Assembly (NCBI GenBank): GCA_026936325.1
Contig: JAPTHN010000011.1
Location: 32,832,629 to 32,896,628, forward strand
Reading direction: 5' to 3'
Source of the DNA: Platynereis dumerilii
Taxonomy: Eukaryota; Annelida; Polychaeta; Phyllodocida; Nereididae
DNA length: 64,000 nt
This document shows, piece after piece, positions 23,401 through 35,400 of the stretch. A model generated the notes under the pieces. The model saw nothing but the letters and a program-made list of their open reading frames with translations, was not told the origin of the DNA and did not search any database. A program made the position numbers and the translations under genes. Position 1 is the stretch's first letter, and each line of letters starts with the position of its first letter.

Positions 23401-26400
23401 ATCTTTTGCAAGTAGATTGCTCATGAAATGTAAGTAGAATAAGATCCGATGCTAACTGCTCCTCTGAACCTCGGTAGAGAGCATGTCATATAGATCTCTT
23501 TCAGGGGGTTAGACCTATTGCCGATGCTTTTACCATCTCACTGGAACCCTTGGGTTACAGGGCATTTATTAGAAGTAATGATATACTTCCAAAAATAAGA
23601 GGATCAGTTTTAAATCTGGGAGCTGCAGACTCTTCTGCAGCCTCGTCACTCATGGACTTCACCTTAATCAGTTAATTTGGAGCATGAGACTAGAGTAGTC
23701 TACAAAATATCATGAATATTGTAATGTGAATATAATGTTTTTAAAGTTTTGCACATGTCATCAAATTTGTTATCGCAAAGCAGCTTAGAACTTTATGTAA
23801 TTGCCATTGTGTATTGATGGATTACGATAATCAGCTGATAACAGCCTGTAAGTTTATCTTGACTGTATGTGGATGCACGTGTACACATAGAAAGATGCAG
23901 TGGGAGTTTCAATGCTAATTGAGTTCCATTTGCTTGGCGACTTTGCAGCATGACCATCACCAGATGGCTCCCTATCAGAATCTAAATTTAGTGCTCAAGC
24001 ATTACCATGCAGTAGATTCGAACCCTGGACCTCAAAATTACAAGGCCAGCTTGCTAACCACTCAGCCATTGAGACATACAATATTGAAGTGGGAAAAAAT
24101 CATGACACCAATCAGCATCATAACATTGTGGAATCTTTAATTGTGACTTGCATCATGACAAGTAAAATGTAGTTTTCCAGTTGCAGGCCAGCAAAAAGTA
24201 ACACAGAACACTGTCAAGTGCTAATCAAGTTCTCATTTGAAATTAGAGGTGGAAAAACATCACCATGTGTTGGAATCGAACCCTGGTACTCACTATTAGA
24301 AAGCCAGTGTGCTATCCACACTGCCACTGAGACTTCCTGTCTGTGCAATGGGAAAAAAATCATGGACCAAATGTACATCACAATAACTGTGGAATCTTTA
24401 TGTGAGATTTACGAGCAAAGCAGGAAATGGACATATTAGGCAAGACTGATTTTAGTGCACTGAAACTAAGCAGAATGCAATAGTATTAAGCATATAGGTG
24501 TCCATTTCCTGCCTTGGAAGATACAAGCCTTTAAAAAATCTCAAGGCTTAAGTCAATGACTGTATGACAAGATTTTTCACAAGGTGGAGCTGATGTTTTC
24601 CATTTTATTGCACTGTGTGGAAAATCTTAGTGGTGTATAAAGAGACAATATACATAATATTATGTTAGGTTAAATTCATTCTGCATATTGTTTGATTATA
24701 AAATGACAGCCATTGGTTAATAGATATCTTTCTCTCTAGGAGTTCCAAGAACTTCAGCAACTGAAGGACGTAGCCCCAAACCTTCCAGTCTTCTTCATCC
24801 GAGTGCCGCCCCCTGTTGACGAAAACGGCCAACCGGTGATCCCGCACGACAGAGCACCCATCCGCAGTTTGCAGAGCGCCTTTGAGAGCCACCACCTTGC
24901 CAGTCAGGACAGCATGTCCTCTTCGAATGAGGACCACGTTGAACCGATGATGCTGTCCGATTCTATGTCCTTGTCCCTCTCCCAGTCCCCGACAAACAGC
25001 CCTCTGCAGGCAGACCTTGCCCCTATCGAGGTGTTCCAGGCCTTGCTAGAGCTGCAGTTCATCAACCCTTTATCAAACATTAAGAACAATACCGCCCTAG
25101 CGAACCAAGGCAAGGAGGATATCATAAATGTTGATTCGGTTTTAGTAGAACGCTCAGATTCTTCCGCCCACCTGACAAACTTTTCACGTTTAATACTCCT
25201 CAACCATTTAGTGAAATCGACCAGCCTGTTGAACGTGATTCACACGAGATGTCTGGAGACTTTTATCCTGACTGCCTTTGACATGGCCAGGGACATGATG
25301 ATCACCCCTCGGAGACTAGAGTTCGCCCAGGAGAAAGAGAATGACCTCTACAACAGTCTGATGGACATTGCCCTCAAGAAACAGGACGAGATCAGACATA
25401 TCATTGGAGAGACAATCAGTGACATCCGAGTTGAGTTGCTGGAAAAAGCTGCAGACTATGAGTTCATTGGTGAGTAGCATACATCTTGTTCTAAACTTTA
25501 AAGTAATTACTTGCAGCATGGGCTGTGGGGTCCAACTCATTGTTAGTGATGTGAGCTGGTGACTTTTTGAACGATGAGTTCATTGGTGAGTAGCAGGCAT
25601 CTTGTTCTAAACCTTTAAGGAGGGAGGGTTTGTCCAGTGGTAGCATGCTGGGCTGCCAATCGCTGGATCCAGCAAATATTAAAGATCTCAACTTACTTTT
25701 TGCATCAATGCAACCCTTCGACATATCAAATGTCTTGTACCCCATGCAGCTCATGTTAAGGTCTCAAAACTTTGGTCCCGGCCTGTCATGTGTTAAAAGC
25801 CTTTTATTAAAGTGCAGAATGCACGACTTAGGTCCTGTCACACTCACACACCTATATTATCACTTCCATCAGTGTCCATTGGTCTTCTGGTAGTAATGCA
25901 CCAGAACAGAAGAATAGCAGAGATCCCAAACACATGCCCACGGAAAGGTTGAGGTTGTGGTACGCGATTCTGTCTATTGTCATGATTATCTGATTATGCT
26001 TATAGTCTACAGTATTGTCATATGTGATAGATATTGATCTTGTATTTCTGGACTGCAGTTTTTGGGGTATTTGGGTCTTTCTGATTCTTTCAGTATCTTT
26101 CAGTATATGTTTATGTAATATGTAACATATTCTCCAATATACATGTGATATATGGAAATTTATGTCCACTAAATATATATGTGGGTATTTTGCCATAGGG
26201 TTAGGGCTCATCTATGACTATTTGGCTGCTAGCCATACAGTCAATCTTTCCTCTACAACTTAGTGCTAGTTTCAATTAAAATACAGTCAACAATTTCAAA
26301 CCTCAAGTGCGCAAGTCTTAGAAGTTTAACACAAACATGATAAATTCACTAAAAAGAAGCTTTAGAAAATTTAGGATTCAAGCCTCTACGCAGCTGAAAC

Positions 26401-29400
26401 TATAGACACAAGTCCTGGGGGAAAATGTGACTAAGAAATATAAATAGCTATTGCAAGGGTGTGGTAGTTCATAGGTTTCTTGGTTAACATGGTGAACATG
26501 GTTAAGGTCTTAGCAATCATGAACCATTGCTTGAAATGGTTTATCGTAAGTTAGAGCAAAACTGGCTCTTCCTTCAAAAAGTGATTATGATGCTTTTCCC
26601 AATTACTGATTACCAGTCTTGCACCAAATAATCCTGGTCAGCTGTGATCGCAAAAAAAAGTAATGCATGGCTTGCACTAACATATCTAGGGGGAAGGGTT
26701 GGTCTAGTGGTAGCGCGCTGGGCTACCAATCGCTGGGTCCAGGGTTCGAATCCAGCTCTTGCCGGTTCATCTGGGCCTATGTTGGACGGCTGTTTCAATC
26801 ATCCTTCGCCTCATTGCTGTGTTCCTCCTCCTGTCCTAATTAGCCTACCAAGTGCATAAATACAGAACGTAAAGCCCCAATCATCCATCCATCAATGCAC
26901 TAACATATCCAAGATCTGGATGCTGCCTCTAACTTCAAGACCAAATGACTCAACATTCAACAACAACGAAAAGCTATATTGACTTGTAACTGATGCAGTT
27001 TAAAATAAGTGACTGTTTTCCTGTACTCAGTCTTTGACTCTAGCCTACTTATTTTGAAAGTTCATTTTTTGACAACTTTTTTGGTTATTTGTCTTGAAGA
27101 TGAATTGACAGTATTCGCAAAAAAGGGACTGAAAAGAAGGAGTTTGTATTTGCTCTTTAAACTCGGCAATATTTGGCTGTGTGAAACCATGTGCTTCTTT
27201 TTGTGGAACTGCTTTTTGTTGAACTGCTGTGTGGTGTATGAATGTTTGTGTATGAGATATTGTGACATTATTCTGACACCTGGGTTCTCCAGAATAAGCA
27301 AAAGTATTTTTGATTCTTAATATAAACCTTGAGGAGTTGGATTTTTCTATGGCTAATTGGCTATACAACGAGTTTGATGACTAAATAGGAAAGTTTGGAA
27401 ACTCTTGATATCCCAATACCTCTTTTGTCACTTGACATAGCAGTAGCGAATAGTTTTCGTCGTTTTTTTTTTTTCATCATCACTGATCATTCAACATGAT
27501 CAGTCTGACAATCTCAATATATTTGGGCCTTAGGAATATTTTGACCCCCATAGTATTGTCTCTGGCTACTCCTCCGGTCAATGAGTCATGACTGGATTTC
27601 ATTGTCAGATTGTTAAAATGGTTAAACAGTGTTAAGTTGATGAGGTCAGGGTGAACATGAAGTCAGATTGAACATGTTGAAATGAAGGATTAAAATTCTC
27701 AATTCAAATGAGTTAGTAAACCATATCTTGTGGAATTATATTGCCTTTTATTGCTATTGTGTATAGCAATACGATTTACTCCTGTCTTTGATATATATGC
27801 AATATCCATGATATCTGTGGAATAATTTAGTCCCTGATTCGGTGTTGTTGTGGATTTGCTTATGATGTAGGACATACATTGCTGTATTTGTCTATATCAT
27901 GTATATCATAGTCAAGTTTGTCATGTTCTTGTGCTTACAATACAAATAGTGTGGGTTGGTGATTGGCCATGCATGCCTCATGACTGTTTTGGTGAAAATA
28001 ACCTCGTTTAGCATTCTTGTTGCACAAAGGCACATAATATTGCTCTCACACACAATGTGGTGGCATTCTACATTGTCTATTAGATCAAACAGATCAATTA
28101 AATCAATCAGATTACCATTCCCAGATTAGCTCCGTACCCGAACACACATTTGAGCTGTAAATTGACTTTGAGCAATGAGCAGGTTGCTGAGCTTAACTGT
28201 TTTTGTAAAAAGGGGACTAAAACCTGATATTATATTGAACTGCCAAGAGCTGCAGTACTGCATATTTCATCATATGTTCATCATGTTCATGAAATACAAT
28301 GTAGGCCTAAAACATGTACAAAGTCAAGATCTTTGGTATTCTTTACACTCCATTGCTCTACACAGTAGTCCCAAGTATTTTGATAAATGAGGAATTTATG
28401 ATCAGATGTCTCCTTCAAGTAACTTTGATTTTAATTCGCCGTTGTTTTCTGGTACATCCGGGATCCCATGAGATGACGTCACGATTACCTTAGAATTATC
28501 TAATAGTAAATACCATTGACATTGTGAATATACTTCAGGCCAGACTTTTTTGATCTTTAGCTTCTCGGATCCACTGACCAGCTAATTTAGTCTGACCTAA
28601 CAAATTTTGGTTTCCCCCAATTTTTATGAAATTGACTTTATCGAAAATAAGATAACAGCTTTTTTGTCCTACTAACCTACCGACCTTTGGAATAATGCCT
28701 CGCGCAGATCTGAGAATCTAAAGATTAATTATCTCTGGCCTATCAAATTTTAGTATGGCGCTATGCTGCTATAGGTCAAAGAGTGTTGTATTACTATTGG
28801 TCATGTATATATATTTTTTTGCTGGAGTATTTTGTTCCAATTTAATTCTCTGATTCTTGCTATCATGATTATGGCTTGTATAGTTGTATGCATGATCTAT
28901 TGGGCCCAGGAGTTTCTAAGAAATATGCCTCTGTGTTGTATTTTTGGGATGCTACCGTTCTGGCAACTTTAAGATGTCACTAAGTACTGGAATAAAATGT
29001 GCCAAAGTACCTTTAAATATTTCATTAGTGTTTTTCATCATCTAAATGATGCAATGATGTTTAGTGGTGAAAATCCTGTAAATTTTCAATTATTGAGGGC
29101 AAAGACAAGTCTTCTTCATCACTAAATATTTGCAGATTCGTGATTAAGGTCATTCTTCAAAACCTCAATTTGAACCATCCGCTATATTACTGAAAAGTTT
29201 CTTATTTGAATAGCATGCATTCAAATTAAAATTGTAACTTTGCAAGAATTTCTGAATTGAACATCCTAAACTTGAAGGGATACAGTGAGCTGCTGTTTGT
29301 TTTTCTGAACTTATTCATCGCTGAGCACTGCCCAATGTACCTATGATAATGATATGGTAACTGTATCCATAGTGTAAGTGGCACTTGAACAATGTTGGAT

Positions 29401-32400
29401 TACCGGGCTGGACAGGTACACTGTACACAATGGTCAATAGCCAATACACTCAACAATACTGAGCAATGTCAATGTGTTATCATAAATGTTTTCAGTTTTA
29501 ATACTAAATGTCATTGACCCTCGTCAGCTCAGGACTTTTGAGCCAAGATATTTCAATTGTGTTTTCACAGAATATGGTGTCACCACTGGTCATCCTCCAT
29601 AATATATTTACTTTGTTTCACTTCTATTCGTTCAAGATGAGTTCTCAGACCTTTTAACTCTTCAAATAAAAATTTGTGCTCCCAAGAGCTTTTTTGTTGA
29701 TAACGTCCCATATTGTCATAATGGAAGTGACATTGATCATAAATCAAAAGGAAAATAAAAATCTTGGGTGTTTCGCAAGTTCACATACATCTTATCGACA
29801 CTATTTCTTTGAAATATATCTTTTTATCAACAAATCTATGTCCCACTTCGGCATGTTCTACCAAAAGTTCTAAATTATTCTGGGATAGTGATAGCATGTG
29901 TATTATAGTGATAGCATGTGTATAATAGACATGATAGACCTGATATCCAATTTTTCTGCTGCTGATCTTTCAGCAGCCCTTGAGTGATTTGTTTTGATTA
30001 AGGATTATAATGATAAGAATTGAGAAACAGTTGTCAGTGAATTCCAAACTTGCAAAACAAAATGAGGAGATTGATATCTATTATGCATGTGTATGTTTTT
30101 ATCTCTATCTATCAAACTCTTTCATCGACTACCAGAGATACCTACTGACTGTCCGCTAGTGTGTGTACGTAACTATTTTAACCAAATGTTGTTCTATTCA
30201 TAGTTCTTTCAGGGATGGTGTTCCGAGATTAATCGCAATCGCCTTGTATTGTATCATTGTGTGTGTTATTTTTGCACATATATTGCAAAGTGAAGAAATT
30301 ATTAGAAATATGTCCAGTTATTTTTGTAAGCCAAAGAGGAGGTTGATTCAGGTATAATCAGAAGTTGTACATGGATAACAGTATGTAAGGCATTGGTCAA
30401 GTGTTCTTGTTAGAAAAGGGCTTCTTAAATTGATGAGCCCCAACAGGGACATCAGAATCAGAATTTCTTTATTTGCTCTTGAAAAAACATACTAATTAAT
30501 GAACATAAAGAAAATGAAAATATGTTAATGTTATTCATGACCAGGGCCCACTCAAAGACAAGTCTTTGTCATTATCGTGCCGACAAACTGGGGTGCACCA
30601 TATCTCCCTCATATTTTGAAAAATTGCTGTATAATTGCTCTATCACTCTTGATTGAATGGCATTGACAGTGCTGTCTGAAGGATTCAGTTTGTTTGATTT
30701 ACCTCGGTTATACCATTGTAATGATTGTGCAAATAGAAAACCCACTGATTCAGCATTTTAACATGTTTAATGTGCAACTTACACGGTCCTTATACATGCT
30801 GAAGTCACGCTGAAATGTGGTTACAGCATGTGATGATATTGGAGCATGTGGCACTTTGCAAAAAATTACTTTTTGTTGATTTTATGCAGATGGACAATGT
30901 TGACACTCGATAGTGCATTTCTAAATAAACTTAAAAACCTACATGTGTCAACTTGATATTGTTGCCACTCACCACCGTTTTTGAGTATCATTTCCTCATT
31001 TTTGTGATGCGCTCTAATCTGCTATTGCCAGAAATAGGCCCATTCTAAAAAGCCGGATTAGACTGGTCAGTGGCTTTGTGGTTTTAATTTTGATAATAGG
31101 GGTATGACTCTTGCATACTTGATTGAGCATGTTTCACTAAAATGTTTACTTTGTAACTAAAACAGAAACATAAGCTAATGAATAGTATATTTTAATTAGT
31201 GATAGGCCTACTTACAATTTGTGTTAGAATCTCAGAACAATGTTTAATCTACTATTTAGGCCTATTAGAGGAATTGATGATATTGATAATATAAGTCATT
31301 ACTCAGTAATATTAATTTTTTGACACAATGTTACGTTACGTTAAATGGAGGCTGGTTGTATCCGGTATTCTATGCTAGGGAAACTGAAAGACCCTGGGCA
31401 TCCCTGAATTAATAGGGTATGTGCCAGACTCACTGTCTTCTCATCTCATCATCATACGGCGATCGCCTGCCTCGATATAGCCCACTAAGGTGCTGCAGAG
31501 GCATAAAACACAAACAAACAAACCAGTTGATTGATTCAGTTGATGGATGATTAACCAGTAGACCTACCATCAGCAGCTGATCAAGGATGGATCATGGTTT
31601 AGGCCTAATGTGTGTCATCACCACTGATTCACAAGGTCACTCTATTCAGCATGTCCAGCCACAGTCCAGGATACCCGGTATGTGGTGTCTGCCAGATAAC
31701 CACCCCTCTGATATCATCATAACGATAACCATTGATATGATGATTAACATCAGGTCGTACCCTCCGCAGCTCAATACCATGCTTATTTTTACAATTCAAA
31801 TCAATCTGCAAATATTTCATGTAAATCATGTAGATTGAAGCAAGATCCTTCATGGCTTTTCAGGAATATCCAAGATGTTATCACTGGTTATCCTTCTTTT
31901 AAATGACATAATTATTTAGTAGGGATGCACCGATACCACTTTTTCTCTTCTGATCCAATACCGATCCTGGTATTTTGTTGCCGATACAACCGATTTCCGA
32001 TACCATTCCTATACCGATACCATTGGTTAAATGGAGAATAGTGCTACCGATCCGATCCGATACTGTGTTTTAGAGCTGGATCGGCACCGATACCGATCCA
32101 GAGTATCGGATCGGTACATCCCTATTATTTAGGCCGGGTTATATTCCAGTATTATTCTGCAGAGCAATTAAGTAGGCTGTTAACATTAACATTCCCCCAT
32201 GTTAACTGATGGTATTTCACACAGCACAGGGCGTTAATATCATCATGATCATTAATGCACGGTTTTGCTGAGATTGTGACACTTTCCACCAGGTGGCTAC
32301 CATTAATGCACGATTTCGCAGGGCAATAATTCGATTATGTCTTTTACAGCAGGTTTAAAAAAATAATAAAATCCAAAAAAAAAGTTCTCAAAGAAAAAAA

Positions 32401-35400
32401 AAATTTCCACAAAAAACATGAAAAAAGAAAATCTCAAAAAAACAATCCCCCCCCCAAAAAATTTTTTTTTCAATGATATAAAAAAGATTTCCAAAAATTA
32501 TTATTAAGGCTCGGGCCTTAATGATACCTGCCCTCGGTTGCCAGTCATTAATGACCTGTAAAGCCCTCCCAAAAAACATTATTGTATAGTTATTTTGTTC
32601 AGAAAGGTCATTGCTACTATGATGAGTCAGCTGTCTGGTGGATCAGAAAGGGCATTTCCACTCAGCAGTGTACGAGTAGGTATGGTTATGAAACTTATGG
32701 TGGTTTTGTTGAGGGACTGTCACTGACTGAGACATGTTATCTTCTCTTGAAATATTTGTGATATTATGAAAAGTAAAAGTTTTTGAATGATTTTATTCAG
32801 TCTCCTTTGTGTTAAATTCGTAACAAGATTTCTACCCCATAAATTTAAATATTCATACAATTAAATTTTTCCCGAACTATTGGGCTCTGTGCCTGGGTCA
32901 TGGAACATGCAGGCCTTCTTGCACGTGTCCCCCGTGGTTCAGTAGTGTTCAGATAGGTTAGCAATGGGGGCAATGTTCCACTCCCCATTGCTCTTCTTTG
33001 AGAGACCTTCGGGATTTCCAGTTATTGGAAAGTCATTTAAAAGTTTTTATTCTCTAAAAAAAAATTAATTTTGTCAAAAAATGTGCTGGAAATTAAATGT
33101 ATTACCTTGGAATGTATTTGGTGGATGAACCAAGTAGCTAGATAACAGGCTCATGCAAATTTTTTCCACTACACGTGTAAGGACCAATTCTTTTTATGAA
33201 GTTTTGTAAGCGTATTTCTGTCCGTGACATGGATGTTTTGGGCTTATGAAAGCCATTCAGTAATTTCGCCAATTATTTTGCTGCAGAAGAAGTTTCATAA
33301 TGGTCCTATCAAATAAGTTAGTATCCTATATTTTCCATTATCTTACAACAAAAAATTCATGTAATATTTTATGGCATCCTGTGTTAAAAGTCATTTTCCA
33401 CAGATTTTCTTACGGAGGCCTGAGGCCCAGCTCAGTGGATGCGAACCCCAAGCACCTATTACCATGATCAGATGACAATTACCCTCTCACATTTAGGAGC
33501 TGTTTGTCGCATCTGAGTGGTAGCGTGGTGGGCTGCCAATTCCTGGGGCAGGGTTCTAATCCAGCTCTTGCAGTTTCAATCATCCTTCGCCTGAATGATT
33601 GTCATGTCCTCCTCCTGTCCTAGTTAGCCTACCAAGCGCATAATTGCAGGGTGTGAAGCCCCAATCATCCCTACGTAAATCCTTGTCGCGTCTTCAGCCC
33701 TATTGGTGCGGAATAAGGATGGGAATCTCCCACACATTTCTGTATCCGATGGCTAATTCTTCATCATGTTATCATGTAGCATCATTATGTAAAGCATCTC
33801 TTACCAGTCAAGGAAATTACCGTCTGGTCAAGATGACCAATGTCTTCAGACCCACATGACACTCACCCTAGCACTGTCATCACCCACCCATGACTCTCTC
33901 GAATGGTCATGGGCACTCATGGCCCAGCCATGACTTTGGCAGTGCTCAAAATCATCTTTGACAGGCTATTTAGAAATAACTGCTGTGCAGAGCATCCCTC
34001 ACCAATTACAGGCTTTGATTTGCCATTCCTCTGTTCCTTTTATTATGCATCTTGAAAATAATTTTAAAAAGCTTTCTTTTTTGTGTTGGCGTTCACTTTG
34101 TATAACATGTATATCAGTGTGTATGATCTAAGAAAAACCACGATGCAACTTTAAGATTGCCAAGATATGTGTATCCAACATGGTTCTGTGTTTTTTTTGC
34201 TCGTCCTCCCTCCTTTGCTCCCTCTTCTTGAGTTGTTATGAATTTGCTAACTTTTTGTACTGCACATAGCCCTGAGAATGGGTCTCCAGGGCTTCACTTT
34301 GCAAGGGTCCTCAATCAGCCAGCTACAGATGAAAAACCATTTCGGTTCCTCTTTTTCTTATCTGAAAAGTAGACCAATTTTACTTTTTTTTTAAATGGTG
34401 TGCCCTTCAACTTGTAGGGACATGTTCTTGAACTTGACAGGATTTATTTTTTCATCTTAAATTTTCTGCATCGTTGCTAAATTTAGAATCAAACTGTGTA
34501 TTTTTGTATTATCTTGTATCAAAATGCAGTGAAGCGAGACAATGTACACTATTTATAGCAATTCCAAGATAATTTCAACCTTGTTAACCCCGTGTTTTTA
34601 CCTTTTTGCTCTTAACTTTTTTTTTTTAAAATACAAATATGATATCAACATATTTTTTGTACATTTTGATTCATGCAATGAGAAAAAGACAAGAAACAAC
34701 ATGAACAAGACTATTGGCAGTCTGACCGGTTAGCGTTAGCAAGGCCCCCTCAAACGTTGAGGTTTGTGATTGTATTGATATACAAAATTTGTATTTAAAA
34801 TATTTACACTTGGCTGTTTAGCTTCCCCCACTCAAGAGGAGAGCACCCCCATCATCCAAGCACCCTTGAAAAATTGCTGAACAATGCTTTTTGTAACTAT
34901 TTAATTATTTTGTGTCATTGAATTTACTTGTGCCATGTGACTTACACCATTTGTTCAACATTTGTTCAACCTCCAAATATTGGATATGACAAGCATCACC
35001 ATTTTACCTCCACCAGTACAGTCCATCAGTGCAATGCATGTACATTATATGTCATTTGTGTAATGTACACAGTACAACACACACATTGACAGATTGTGGC
35101 TAAAAATAGAACAGATTTATTGACATAGCATTTGATGTAGTGCTCATTTTGCATGCACTTGTCGAAAAGAAACATGTATTTACACTTGTTTGTCAGGACT
35201 TATTAAAATAGACTAAAAATAGTGTGCATTGGAAACAGCTTGTCCTTGTTGAGCCAAGTCAAATAACTCTCAATATCTCCACTCGTGTGTTCACAGTGAT
35301 TGATAGTGATCTAGATTAATCTAATTATAGTTATTACAGTGATTGGAAAATTAGCATAAGTGAGATTAAGATCAACATGATCAGAGCTGATAGCCTATGA

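Larger units (their letters stand above)
23233..24739 (+). other. DSTYK intron 2
   Basis: 1.5 kb. Contains two side-by-side minus-strand copies of a tRNA-like repeat (listed separately). Nothing else is recognisable. Confidence 0.7.

Noticed and set aside
30440-30540. CAGAATTTCTTTATTTGCTC, a word often seen in LINE tails
   Set aside because: Too short and without flanking support.
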